DNA of 52,817 nt from positions 1 through 52,817 of the forward strand of contig NW_022204524.1 of the NCBI RefSeq assembly GCF_008831285.2, read 5' to 3'. Each line of letters opens with the position of its first letter. The first letter of the stretch is position 1. Positions 11,091 to 22,704 of the stretch are shown in pieces. Both the position numbers and the translations under genes were made by a program. Origin of the DNA: Nymphaea colorata. Lineage: Eukaryota > Streptophyta > Magnoliopsida > Nymphaeales > Nymphaeaceae. Under the pieces are notes generated by a model that did no database searches, was not told the DNA's origin, and saw nothing but the letters and a program-made list of their open reading frames with translations.

Positions 11091-12005
11091 ATGTAAAAAT
11101 AAGGGTCCTTGAAAAGTAGTAACAAGCCTGAGGACTTGAACATCCCACCAGAAATAATAAATATTCTCAAGAACAGTGAACTAAGATACGAGTTCAAGTC
11201 GCAATTTTACATTAACGTCCCTGAAAAATCACAACTCAACATCATCTTATTCTTAGGTCTTTACGATGCTACGAAAATGGGCACTAAAAAGATAAACACT
11301 GCTCTTAAGAATATTAATGAAGCATAACTGAAGGAATTAAATGATGAATACTTTAAAGCTCGAAATGAAGATGAGAAAAATCTGAACATTGCGAGTCTGT
11401 TTGAAAAATCTGCTGTCAAATTTAATTACCATGAGAGATTGATTCTCAATTCAGCCCTATCTTCGAAAAGCTAAATACAATGAGCATTTTGACAGTCCTG
11501 TATATAAAAACAAAGTGCAAATTCGAGAATTTTTGGCAAATAAATTGGCTCCCTATAATAATATTGCATTTAATGCCAACAATTAGGCAGTCAGAAACGA
11601 TATCATCATCATTCCTAATCCCAAAGGATATTTTATAGCTTGCTACAGTACAGAAAAACCATCTGAAAATAGGGCCACCTATGTGAAAAAGTAAGAAATC
11701 AAAGCTTTTCCAGTGAAGAAATAGGTAAAGGAGTAGGCAGTTTTAGATTAAGAAGAGTTGAAAAACTTTATTAAAGAAGAGGAAGAGAAAAAGAAAAAGA
11801 AATAAGAAGAAAGTAAACTCAAGAAATAATAGCCAATGATTAAGAAAAAAGAACCCTATCAAAATAAAAGCCATTAGATCCAAATGAAAATGCGAAATCT
11901 GAGAAATAAGCTAGATAATAAAGGCATGATACATATGCCCTTATCGCTTTGAGCATTATCTTTGCAGTCATTTTATACGAAGCCGCCCCTATTTTCCTTC
12001 AATGA
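11091..12005 (+). CDS. Hypothetical protein with C-terminal membrane anchor
   Basis: Starts MEKEGSLKSSNKPEDLN. A mixed alpha/beta-looking N-terminal 190 residues is followed by a Glu/Lys-rich linker, in which most Glu are TAA or TAG. A single hydrophobic segment (YALIALSIIFAVILYEAAPI) lies just before the TGA. The shape is that of a tail-anchored ER or outer-membrane protein, a possible client of the GET pathway; GET4 is encoded 1.4 kb away. I do not recognise the folded part. Frame changes occur near 11430 and 11880, with no net shift over 915 nt. Confidence 0.55.
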
Positions 12006-12116
12006 TCTCGAATATTAACATATCTAATTCAATTTTTTGTTGATTGATTCAAATATATCATTTCATGATAACATCATTCATTCTTTCACTTTCTTGAATT
12101 TTCCTTTCAAACTGTC

Positions 12117-13151
12117 TTCTTGGGATTGCGTAAGCAAACGTTTCGCAAGTACTCGATATCTTATCTGATTTGACTCTCATTCATCCAAAGCCGGAAGCCT
12201 ATATTACATTAAATTTACTGTAGTTCTGTAAAAAGTATTCCAAGTTGGGGAAGGATTAATTTTTCTTGTGGAAAATTAAAACTCGCTGATCTTTATTGAT
12301 TTCAATTTTTTGTTTGGTCACAACCTTTTCTTCAGTGACATCCTTTTCTCCCTTTTTGTTTTTCTCATGATTGATTTTGCTCTTTTGAGAGCATACCAGG
12401 CACTCATACAAAAGATTCTTATCTTTGAGATCATTGATGTTTTTATCTCTAAACCTCTTCTCGCATTCAATGTGATTCTAAGTTAAGAAGCAAGCGTACC
12501 CAGCGTTCACAGTTATCACAACCAATCCACTTATCATCATCTTCGTTTTAGCAATTGTTTGAGTATATTGCTCACAAAACTCACAATATAGGTTGTTATA
12601 GTAGTTTTAGTAGCAGTTCTTGCAGAAGAAGCGGTATTTATTCTCCTCCACTCTGGACCTTATCTTTTTGTAGATCTTCTTTGAAGTGCACTGTTTATTG
12701 AAGCATTTGCGACTTGTTGGAAGATCCTCCTTCCTTTCTTCATTGCTCTCGTCGGACTCTTTTCCTTTTTCTCACTCTTTGAGCTTTTTGACGGTTATGA
12801 GATGTTTGATTCTTAGTTTTCTTCATCAGATTAGCTCTCATTCTGCTCCAGCTCTTTTAAGTCATTTATTTTCTCATTATTTCCTCAACATGCTCACGAA
12901 TCTTTTCTTCACCTCATGGTCTCCGACACCTGGCGAGAGATTAACATCGTACCTTTAGTTTTCCTCTGGCTGCATTTCGCTCTTCTGCGCGTTTGAAGGT
13001 GTGAGTTGAAGAGATTGCATGTGCGGGTGAGGTTGCTCTTTTCCTTGCTGGGTGATTGCTCCAGATTGTTGGTCTTTATGCCCATAGTGACGATTTCGAT
13101 CTCTGCGAGCGGATTTTAGTCGATACGCTGGTCGTTCTTTTTCTCACTCAT
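12117..13151 (-). CDS. PHD-type zinc-finger protein
   Basis: Begins MSEKKNDQRIDENPL. A polar N-terminal region leads into Cys clusters (FFCKNCYEN, YCEFCEQY), then KWIGCDNCERWV and YECLVCSQK, the W-x-C-x2-C-x2-W pattern of a PHD finger. PHD fingers read histone H3 tails, so a chromatin role is likely (inference). The C-terminal tail reads SQIREDIEYLRNV with TAA as Glu. Several single-base breaks occur, including one inside the finger before DDDKWIGC. Its start is 284 bp from GET4, transcribed divergently. Confidence 0.65.
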
Positions 13152-13434
13152 CCAATCAAATACGCAAATTAAATGATTATTTAACTTTGCAAACGTATTG
13201 AATCCATAAATAGAAGCCTATTCTAATGCTCATATCTTAATCATTCGATTGCCCGTCTTTTTTGAAGCTTTTCCTTTTTTGAAAAATGCGGAATATTCAA
13301 AACTTTCAAAAGAATAACCCTAACATGATGACTAAAGAGTCTTTTGTAAGAAAATTTGATATCTGAAGATGATAATTCTTAATGGTGATTCATTAATTAT
13401 CTTTCTGAATAGCTTCATTATAATTGCATACGTA

Positions 13435-14301
13435 ATGTAGGGATAATCAAACCCAGTAAGATCCAAGATAATCGAAAGCATTTAGCGATCATCCGACCTC
13501 TTATCGCAGAATAAGGATTATTAATTTGCCCAAAAGATCAAATCTCTGGCTCAGAGAAAGCAGCAGACAAATAAGCCTCAAGAGGCATAATGGTTCTCTA
13601 CCTCGGAAGCTAAAAAATGCTTCGCCAAGAAAAGACTGAATTCAATGCTGTTAATGAGCTCATCACAGCTCTGCTCTAGCTTTACCAAAAAGATAAATCA
13701 CTTATCACGAAAGAAACCTCCAGTATGATTCCAGATATTCAGGCCAATTGTATCAGCTATTGAATCTGAAGCCCAATCCAAAGAAGATAGAATACTATTC
13801 TCAAATAATCAAACTTATTGGCCCAGTTAAAGAAAGTCCTTAAATTGTTGAGGATTATATCAACTTTTTCGAATCTAAGGGTGAGTTCTGGAAAGTGGAG
13901 CCTTTGGTGGTCCACACTCCCTTCAGCCGGATATCTTCCTTTTTGGAGAAATGGAGAAAATGCATCGACGAGGACGAATTCGTCATCGTTTCTTGCAGAA
14001 TGGCCCTACTGTAAATTAGCGAATATTTAGGAAAGGCCTCTATTTTGACTTCGACGAGCCAATGGTTATACTAGCAGAGCTTCCAGGGCATCATCCCTTC
14101 GTAAAGTACGCCAAGTTCCTCATCCAATCGGTTCAGATGAAGTCTAGGGAATGCTACTAGAAAATCGGAACTAGCTATCAGGCCTTCTTGAAGAGTGATG
14201 GTTTCTTTGAGTAGTTGTACGAGTTTTACGGTGTCAAGTATTTCAAGAAGGAAAGAAAGTAATCGAAAGGCCTGCTTGGTATGCTCCAAGGCCTTGATTG
14301 A
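13435..14301 (+). CDS. GET4: GET4/TRC35-like tail-anchored protein targeting factor
   Basis: Helical-repeat protein of about 289 codons. The N-terminal helix resembles the GET4 start (SKIIESIERSSDLLSQNKDY), followed by VLYLGSEKMLRQEKTEF and NELITALLELYQK. The C-terminal third, with PFVKYAKFLIQSVQ, CYEKIGTSYQ and the terminal GLLGMLQGLD, matches the family's ending (GGLLGNLL in animals). GET4 pairs with GET5/UBL4A to hand tail-anchored proteins to the GET3 ATPase. The centre (about 13880-14000) contains frame changes that I could not fully resolve. The start ATG is followed directly by TAG (Glu). Confidence 0.6.
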
Positions 14302-15232
14302 TCTTGTATGGCATGCATAATTTACCACATTTCGATAAATTATTGATTGGGTGATGGTCGTTCAAATGGAGCTTTGGCCACTTCAGGCGTGATAAATATG
14401 TTCTTTGTTGTTTTTATGCTTTTTGGTCACTTATGAACGAGTTGATGCGTGGTCGAGTAGCCTGATAATTGTGACAAGTATCATTATTTTCCGGTAAAAT
14501 TCAAATAAACTACTCTCGATTCTATCTTAATATTGATGTTTTCCCTTGATTATCGATGTTGCCGAATCCCTTTTGTTTTATTGTGGTCATTCATGATTTT
14601 GAAAATCGTCTTATAAATCAAAACAGAAATATCAATTCATCAAATTTGCTCCCATTTTGCACTAATTAGGTTAGTTCTAAGCCAAACTTCTTGCTTTTAA
14701 TAATATTCGTTCTTCTTTTATATATTATTAATTTTAAATTAGACAAAAAACTTAATCAGCTTGGAAGGCTTTTCTCAGTACTTTTCAAATGTTGCTTATC
14801 GGATCCTCCTTAGGCTTTCTGTGGATGCGTTTGTAAAAATATTATTTTTTTTGTATAAAAATGATTTTTGGACATTTTCTTTGCCTTTAAAATGGGCATA
14901 TGATGGGTAAATTTATTTTTAAAAAGGCTTCCACGTCTAAGATCTATCTAAAGAACCAAAGAAAGTTGATTTTTATATTAATCATACGGATAAAATATAT
15001 AAGTCCTGCCATTTTTATGAAAATCTGCAAGGTAAAAATCTCAAAATTAATTTTTCGTCATTTTTTCAAAAGTGCTTCCATTTTGATAGCTTCTTATTCA
15101 ACAAATGCTACCATAATACCAGTTCCAGCTTATCTTTTGATTATTTGGAAATGCTCAATGCTGTCGGACCATCAATAGCCTCAAAAAATAAAATCAGAAT
15201 AATAGGTTTGATGAATAATCACTCAATAGAGC
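14302..15232. other. Gene-poor convergent spacer
   Basis: 930 bp between the 3' ends of GET4 and the HTH gene, long for this chromosome. It is AT-rich with homopolymer runs. A 105-codon plus frame at 14900-15217 (begins MMGKFIFKKASTSKIY) and a 45-codon minus frame just downstream of the HTH gene are open, but neither resembles a known family. No tRNA or repeat is apparent. Confidence 0.35.
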
Positions 15233-15797
15233 CCTGTTTGAGTCGGCATGAAGATCAGCGGCTGGAAGTAAATCATGGTTGCGTTTTAGATGAGGTGATA
15301 TGGGATGGCCGTTGGGAACATAAGTTGAGTTGAATGTTCAGGATTTTCAGCTATCTGAGCGTAGGGAATAGGATTTTGAATTAAGCCATGGAGATTCTGG
15401 GGGTCTAGTTCTTACGCTTTCAGAGGGCTCGTGACATTTGGAGCTTCATTTCTTTCTCCACCTTGCTCATTATCTCGCCTCCCCCGAAGCGATTTTTCCT
15501 TTCTTTTCTCGTTAGCCCGTCTTTTAGCTTATCTTTTCATTCTTTTTTCCTTCTCCGACTTTTTTTAAAACACTCTACCTTCTTATTTCCACGTCGACAA
15601 TATTAATCTTGCCGTGGTTTGGCAAATCCCAAGCTCCTTGGCTGCAGATGCAAGTGTTCTATTTTGATCTTCAACCATAGAAATCAATTTTTTCCGGGAC
15701 TACGTTAGAGCTATATGTATACCTCGAAAGGATATTTGTTGTATATGCCTTTTTTGGACGATTTGGTGCCTTGTTTTTGCGATTTTTTGACTGGCAT
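15233..15797 (-). CDS. Transposase-type helix-turn-helix protein
   Basis: A basic N-terminus (MPVKKSQKQGTKSSKKG) leads to an HTH: ISMVEDQNRTLASAAKELGI, then TARLILSTWKEEGRVF. This is the pattern of the DNA-binding HTH of Tc1/IS630 and pogo-like transposases and of domesticated relatives. A Lys/Arg-rich linker and a Pro/hydrophobic tail of about 90 residues follow, with no DDE catalytic domain visible. Two missing bases bring the length to 189 codons. It is likely a DNA-binding protein derived from, or shared with, a transposon. It sits alone in the gene-poor part of the chromosome. Confidence 0.45.
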
Positions 15798-16492
15798 ATT
15801 ATTTTATTATAACTTAAGAAATTAAAAACTACGATTAATGCTTAGTATTGGTCTATTTATTCATAAAAATTCCTTTTTGTGATGAGCCTTTAAGATGTTT
15901 TGGCATGTCCATCGAAGATGTTCCAAATTCGATCATACTTATTTGCTTAATTCAATTATTTCCATCTATGAATCAAAATCTGACATTTTTTTACGTCACT
16001 TTAATCCTCATCTTTGTCATTCCTTCATTAAAAACTATCCAATTCGAAAGATATCTAACTGATTTTTAAGATATTATATCTAAAATTATCATTAAGAGTA
16101 TTCGAGGCTATGCATCGCATAATCATATTTTTAATAAATGTCTGTGATAAGGGCAAAAAGGTTTGACTTGACTCAATTAACATCGATAATCAATCAATTA
16201 ACTTAAATGAATGTGTTTTTGATTATTTAATTTCCCCCTCCATTTAATTTTCTCTTATCTCGTTTATTATAAGTGTTCGGCATATGAATTCCTTGATCTT
16301 CGAAGCTCAAAACAGAATTTAGAGGTAGGATCCGCCAATACCTTCCTTGATCATATAATTATTACCCAAATTATGAAATATATTGTATTATTTTTCTCAG
16401 ATCTATATCAAAGTCATCAAATTTCAATAAACAGAGATTTCTTCATTAAAAATTATACTCAGACTATTCTTTTCCTGCAATTATTATATTCG
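15798..16492. other. Spacer with one weak hydrophobic frame
   Basis: 695 bp between the divergent starts of the HTH gene and the coiled-coil gene. A plus-strand frame around 15848-16140 is open for about 97 codons and hydrophobic (YVTLILIFVIPSLK), but it lacks a clear ATG and contains only one reassigned codon. Otherwise the region is AT-rich and presumably carries both promoters. Confidence 0.3.
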
Positions 16493-17514
16493 ATGATAGA
16501 AGAATCATCAAAAACTAATGATCTCTATAACTAATTGGCACAATAATGCGAAAAGATTCATTAATGCCTTAACAAATTTCCATAACTCGAGGAAAAGATC
16601 GGAAACATGCAACTTGGATCCATACAAATGAAGTATCAATACTTTTTGAGAAAATTCCAAAAGTTCACAGAAGAGCATCAGAAGTATAAACAGATGTACG
16701 AGAATATCGACACCATGATTTAGGAGAGGTAAATGTCGGATCATTTAGCAATCAAATGAAAGAGGAAAATAGAAGCATTGAATTCATCAAAAAGATCATG
16801 GAGGACACATAGCGCAGGTATAACGTACTCAAGGAAAACATTGATACTTTGAGACAAAACAAAGAGGAAACAAAACATTAGCTTCTAAGGCTTAAGGAAA
16901 TCTTGCAAAAAATCAAAAGAGATTACTTCGAGCTGTAGAGAAGATAAGGTGAACTTAATGATAACTTTAAGCATGCAGAGCAAGCTGAAAAACGAAGCTA
17001 AATACATAAAACTATGTTTAAAATTCGTGTTTAAAAGAAAGCAAGCCTTAAGACTGTGGGAAAAATTAAGCCAGTTCCTTTGGAAAGATTGACAACAAAT
17101 ACATCAGGTTTCGTTGATCACAAAATATCTGAGGAGCTTTAGTTGATAAACCAAATAAAATAGCAGTTTCTCGACTCAATAGGCATCAGTATTACCTAGT
17201 TTTACAAGTTAAGCGAAAAGGGTTATGCTCAACAAAGCTACGCAAACGAACTCATCAAAAAAAGGTAGTTTAAGATAAAGGATAAATGCGTCTTAAAAGG
17301 AATAGAGAACTATGATCCCGCTGATAATGCAGTAGAAGTATTCAAGATAACACAATAATACGAAAAAGAGAAGCAAAAGTTCATGGCCTTAAGTGGAGAG
17401 GAAATTTTAGATATTGTCATTCGCAAGAATAAGGTCGGAGAGATTTTGCATCTCATCTAAGAATAAAAAAGATAGATTATCTAGGCCTACAAAAGCTGCA
17501 AAAGTTATAAATGA
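16493..17514 (+). CDS. Coiled-coil protein, unbroken
   Basis: After removal of a 20-nt intron (16729-16748) the frame is continuous for 334 codons with no breaks. It starts MIEESSKTNDLYNELAQ. Heptad-rich coiled coil spans residues 20-190 (for example RRYNVLKENIDTLRQNK). A less regular C-terminal domain follows, with LTTNTSGFVDHKISEELEL and EILDIVIRKNKVGEI. Many Glu are TAA/TAG. Not recognised; the layout suits a cytoskeletal or axonemal linker. Confidence 0.65.
16729..16748 (+). other. 20-nt intron
   Basis: GTAAATG...ATTTAG. Removal joins TMIEE to SNQMKEE in a frame that then stays open to the end of the gene, and makes the total exactly 334 codons. Confidence 0.7.
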
Positions 17515-17537
17515 TTGATTGATTTATAATATTTTGA

Positions 17538-18131
17538 ATGGGATGCTTTATCAGCAAGCCAACGAAGATATTGATCTTGCTAGGATCAGCCCGTAAGAAG
17601 TCAGCTAATACTGGACTGGTTCATGCAATTTAGGGCTTTCCAATAAATAAAAGACGGAACATAGAGTTGGTTATTTTACATTTAGACAGTATTCCTATCT
17701 TCAATGAAGATGAAGAGCATAAAGAAGGTATGCATCAATTTACAAAGGATTAAACGTATAGATCCAAAATCTACGAAGATAAGCATAATAGGCAAAAGCA
17801 ATTTTGTTTTCTACTCCTGAGCTTAATGGTAGCATATCTCCTCTCATACTGAATGCTTTCGTCTGGCTTTCAAGAATATATGACATAAGAAAGGCTCTCC
17901 ACTATCATTAAAAAGGGAGGGGTCATCAGTGCTTCCTTCCTCAGCGAAAACCAGATAATTGACTGCTTGTAAATTGCATAAATTACAAAAATGAACATAT
18001 TCTCTGAAACTTATCATCTTCCACTTGGCAATAAATCAATTAATTAATAAGGAAAGCTTTTCTATTCAGCATAAATCCAAAGGTTAGAGGAGTGGTATAA
18101 AAGTTTCGTCTAGTTTGCCTTGAAGAAATGA
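17538..18131 (+). CDS. NAD(P)H-dependent FMN reductase-like flavoprotein
   Basis: Flavodoxin-like fold of the NADPH-dependent FMN reductase family. The first strand and phosphate loop read KILILLGSARKKSANTGLV. ELVILHLDSIPIFNEDE follows, then AILFSTPELNGSISPLILNA with WLSR, the flavin-binding region that is usually TPEYNGSIP. These enzymes reduce FMN or quinones with NAD(P)H. The N-terminus MGCFISKP is a myristoylation/palmitoylation signal not typical of the family. Two frame changes near 17790 and 17910 cancel; the total is 198 codons. It starts 24 bp after the preceding gene on the same strand. Confidence 0.75.
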
Positions 18132-18260
18132 ACCAGGATAAGGATTCAATGATATTTTAAAAGATAATTTGCCTTTGATTGGAATTAGAGTATATTTTAA
18201 GAAGTTAAGGGCATAATAAAACCAATAAAATTATCAAGGAGCCATATTTTAATGTTAAAT

Positions 18261-18966
18261 TCAATATTTGGTGATTCTCTTTCCGCTTTGATCACTCATG
18301 CTGCTTTTAGCCTTTGAGCGCGATTTGATGAGGTTCTGAACGTCAATGGCTAATCTTTTTTCATGGCTTCTTCCTCTTAGCTTCAAATCGAAATCATTAA
18401 CATACTTATCTTTGATGTTTCTGGTATTTTTTGTTTGGTAGTTTGAAGCTGTTGACATGTTGCTATGGATACGTTTCTAATGGGAAAATATCATCTCATC
18501 TTCCCTTTATTATTCTATATCCTTTTCAGCAATCGATGGAAGCTGGCTTATTGATTTTTCGCTATACCTATTTATGGTTGAATTAAAAGCTTGGATTTTC
18601 CTTTGGGGTCGAAAGTTGTCATCAATCGTCTCATCCAAACAGAGAAGCGAATCGTCTTCTTCATTTTATATCTCTTGAGAGTTTTTGTAAATTCGAGTGA
18701 TTTCCTCGAACTACTTAAGAAACTATGGTTATTGCTTTAACTATTTCTTCTTCCTTTGTTTTAATGGCTAGGTTTTTTGCTGGACGATCGAAATTATCTT
18801 TGCTAAGCCTCGCATTTGCCTTTAGATTTGGTCCCCATCATATTTTTTTTGATGATTAAAGGTCGATTATCAGATTTTTTGGTTCGATTTTTTTCCATAG
18901 AGCTCGAGATAACTCTTTAGCTCTTGATAGTGGTCTACTTTTTGAAGGAATTTGCAATTTGATCAT
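18261..18966 (-). CDS. Hypothetical basic protein
   Basis: The frame ends SGKRITKY-TGA. It is rich in Lys, Arg, Ser and Glu, with a recognisable acidic middle (EEDDSLLCLDETIDDNF) and a basic C-terminal third (DLKLRGRSHEKRLAIDVQ). Starts at ATG 18966 (MIKLQIPSKSRPL) or at a later in-frame-compatible Met. Three overlapping open frames in the first 250 bp indicate at least two frame breaks. No family recognised. Confidence 0.4.
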
Positions 18967-19073
18967 TTGAATTCAAATTAAGATTAACAGTATAATTAAA
19001 CTTTTAATATGGTAAGGAAGACTCCATAATTTTCATGATGATTTGATGAAGTGGTATATGATCAGTCCAACAT

Positions 19074-19927
19074 TCAAACGTATGAATGCTTAGAGGTTGA
19101 AATGGCCTGGAAGTTCGGGGACATGGCCTTGAAATCAGCATTTTCGTTGAATTTACTCTTTGTTCCAGAAAATACTCCTTGACCCTTTGACTCAAGGTAT
19201 ATCTTTGCTGGGCATATCGGCGTATCTTTCTTGATGAAATCGTTCTTATATGTAGTTTCTAAGTTAAATAGCATTACCATATTGATGGACAAAGTCTGGG
19301 TTTTCTTCCTTTTTCTCAACCACCTTCACTTTTTTCGCAAAATATTCAGGGTTTGGCTCAGCATAAAATTTCCATAGGTTGAGTTTCCAAACCAATTGCT
19401 TCCAGTCCTTAACTGGTCAGGGAAATATGTATAATCATCTTTTTTCGGCTATTTAGCTTTGAATTCGTTGGAATACGTGCTTTTGCTTCTGAGAGGGAAA
19501 TATCCTCTTGTGTGCTTATCGGTGGGCTTTACATATTGATTATCTCCTCTGTGGCCTGGGAACTGAGAAGAATAAGAGGTCAAGTTTGGCGATGGGCCAT
19601 TACTATGAAGCAAATCTTCTGGATGAGGCCTCTCGAGCTTATCTCCGTTCCTTCCAGTGAATCCTTCATGGTAGGTAGAGTTCATGTCGAGGTGTGGGCC
19701 TTGAAGACGATCGTACTCATGAGCATGTGCCACAATGTTGGGAACAGGTTTTTGACTGTAGAAGCTTTTCTGATAGACCGTTGCCTTCGGAAGGTCAGGT
19801 TTAATGACATGAAATTTGCACAGATGCCTACCACAGTCACATTGTCCACATACACACTGTTGAGGATCATGGTGGCTAAAGTTGGTCTTGGCCAATTTGG
19901 TGGCAGTTCTATTGAAGGCATCTTCAT
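19074..19927 (-). CDS. SAXO-family stabiliser of axonemal microtubules
   Basis: A Cys/His cluster near the N-terminus (CVCGQCDCGRHLCKFH) is the hallmark of SAXO1/FAM154 proteins, which begin with C-x-C-x2-C-x-C-G-R-H. Repeated Mn-type modules follow, with S/T-T/S-Y-x-x-x-F/Y cores: NSTYHEGF, KSTYSNEF, ETTYKNDF. These bind and stabilise ciliary microtubules. The start at ATG 19927 requires one missing base before KTNFSHHD. Other breaks lie near 19360 and 19270. In standard-code ORF calls only the central 148 codons are visible. Confidence 0.75.
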
Positions 19928-20650
19928 TTTACAAGCATGACTAGTGGTTGTGCCTCGAGGAGTTTAAAGATTGGATTCTAGATGTTTTGGTATTGGAAAA
20001 TTGAAGCTGATCAGCTTCGTTCGAGGAGTGTCCCTTTACCCTTGATTTCATTTTTGTCTGGAAGCCTGGTCTGGCTGCAGAGGATGACGATGAGCGCTGG
20101 GAAGAGGGTCTCATGCTTTTGGACTGCGCGAATAATATTAAATTTATTTTTATGTACGAAGTTACCTTATCTTAAAATCAATTAATAATAACCATAACGA
20201 ATCCTGTGAAGGTAAAAGCCAAATTTATTGATTTATTTCTTTAAGAAAAACATGAAAGATAGTCTTCAATTAAATTAGACTCATTATATTTGCTATAGCT
20301 TTATCATCGCATTAGATGTATCAGAATAGAAATAGGAAAAAATTATCATCTCTGTATATCGTTAAGGAACATATACGGGATCAAACTTAGCCAAATTATT
20401 CATTTAAAAAGATAGATTTTGAATGTAAAAAAAATAGCAACACTAAGGCAACTATCCAACCAGTTCTGAGATGCATCCCAATTGATAATTGAAAATCATA
20501 CAAAAAAAATGGAATCGCTTTCTTTTCAGGATTCCCTTCTAAATATAAGAACAGTCTCATTTTTCATAAAATGAGCATGAGTTAGTTCTATTTCATAATT
20601 CTGATAAATGATGAGGTTTATAGTGATTATTTATTTAAAAAGGCGCCAAT
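19928..20650. other. Divergent spacer between SAXO and RPA1 genes
   Basis: 723 bp carrying the promoters of two divergently transcribed genes. It contains a perfect 16-bp palindrome at 20003-20018 (GAAGCTGATCAGCTTC) and A/T-rich tracts nearer RPA1. No coding frame or RNA gene is convincing. Confidence 0.35.
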
Positions 20651-22645
20651 ATGATAAACGGAAACAGTTTCGAAGCCCTCACCCACAACGGCGTAACCCA
20701 CCTCTTCTCGGAGACATTCTAACAGCAGCAATTCATCTTGCAAGTCATCCAAATTTCCACTCTTCAGGAGGATGCCTATAAGTAATCCCATATATATTTA
20801 GCATTTTCCTCTCTGACGGCTTCACATGGATCAAAGGATAGCTCACCACCTCAGCCAAAGCAGAAGCAACTAGATGTAAAGCTTTGTTCATATAGGCAAT
20901 CTCTCGATTTACAATGTCATTAAGTTTAAAGCGGAAAACATATAGATGATGACGGACTTCACCTTCAGGCTTAAAGAGTTTACTGTTGTCAATCAAAACA
21001 TGTAAACCGTAATAGGACAACCTGTTCCGTTCAAGGACTTCAACAAAAAAAAGGTAAAACGCATTAACATTTAGGAGTACATCAATTTCGAATCCGGAAA
21101 TATGATCGCAACAAAGAAATACTACACTTTGAATGAAGTAAAACAGATGCCTGCAGGAAAACTGTCCCTAAGTATTTTGGGAAAGGTTGTAAGAAAGCCA
21201 GACAAAATCAATACTGTGATGAACATCATGATCCAAGACGAGGAGGGTGAACAAATGCAATGCTGTTTTTTTGGAGATTCTGTAGCGAAATACAGAGATC
21301 TTCTCCAATGTGGCGAATGCTACTATTTCACAGACCCTACTCTTCAAGTCAACAATAAGTTTGGCAACATGCTTGAGCTGAAGATCAATAACTACTCCAG
21401 TGTCGTCAAATAAAAGAAAAGTTCATAAATGAAGCCAGGTATCATCAACCACAACAACTACACATTCAAGAACAAGCTGGAAGAATAGAAAAAGATGAAG
21501 AATGATAGTGCAGTGCTGAAGTAGTTTGATGGAAAGTAATATATCGGTAAAGGAAACATCGAAGAATATGATAAGTTCATTATTGCTCGGCCTCAAAAAC
21601 TGTATGAAATGAAAAACAACTTGGGAAGGAGATTTGAATGTGTGGACATGTTTGGAGAGGACATCGAGATACTTCTTTGGAATGATTGCAAGTGTTAAGT
21701 AAAATCAATGAAACATACATCTTCAATTACATGAAAGTCAAAAAGTACAATGACAGAATTTCTTTGCAATCCCAGAAAGGAAAAACTGAAGTGAAGCCTT
21801 CATCAAAGAAGATACTTTCGAGAGCGTAGCTCTGTGAAGGAAAAGTTAAAGATGAAAGCATAGCTATCAAAATAATGATTAAAAATTCAAGAAGAGATAT
21901 CTTGGTTCAAACGATATCGTCTATTCCATTGCAGAAATGACGGAAAAATGCTAGAAGTCATCAGAAAAATCAATCATCGTCATTTCATGTGGATACCTTA
22001 CAATCAAATTTGACTTCATGGCCTCCAACAATCATGAAAACATTAGTGAACTTCGAAAGCGACTATTCTACATCCACTGCGAAAAATGTGAGAGCAACGA
22101 GTACCTAAGATCAAAGCTTGATGTGGAAAATACGAATGGAAAGATAGTCTGCAATGGTTGCAAGTCATAGACTTTCAGAATGTTATGGAACATTAAGCAG
22201 TCTTCATAGACGCACAGTCTGAATTGCCAGTCAAAATCAATAATGAGATCGCTGAGAAACTGATATAGATGAAGCCTTCACAAGGCATGCTTCTATTCCT
22301 AGAGAACTATGAGGCACTTAAGCAGCTAATCCTCAAAAGACTGAACTTTAGAAGAGGAGTCTTCAAGTTCAGCTCTAAATTGGACAGGCAATAAGGAGGA
22401 AAAGGAAGGTTCTACAATATCTGCTAATACTATGAGGACGGAAGCAAGGTCTTTGCTGAAAGAGCTGTGAATTAATTGAAAGGACTCTTCACGCATTCAA
22501 ACAATTCCAAGGAAAGCTTAACCCAGAGAACAATAACTGCGAATCAATGGTGATCGAAGATGACCCTGAGCAAAAAAGACGCCCCTTAGATGAAAAATAA
22601 GGCTCAGGATATGAAGACTACTAAAAGATGTAGATATAAAGATGA
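20651..22645 (+). CDS. RPA1: Replication protein A large subunit (RPA1)
   Basis: The order of OB folds fits RPA1. An N-terminal domain contains LSDGFTWIKGELTT. A central OB fold (DBD-A/B type) carries KVVRKPDKINTVMNIMIQDE, GEQMQCCFFGD, GECYYFTDPTLQVNNKFGN and YDKFIIARPQKLYE. The C-terminal DBD-C has a zinc ribbon, CEKCESNEYL and IVCNGCKSETFR, at about residues 475-505. RPA coats single-stranded DNA in replication and repair. The last 50 residues are an acidic, Glu-rich extension. About 665 codons with several frame breaks, e.g. near 20770, 20900, 21690 and 21950. Confidence 0.72.
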
Positions 22646-22704
22646 CCCTTGATTAAATATCCCCATATTATACAATCTTTGTTTATAATAATTACTTTAA
22701 GACG

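Noticed and set aside
20745-21020. 91-codon minus-strand ORF
   Set aside because: Shadow of RPA1, whose plus-strand OB-fold sequence is recognisable on both sides.
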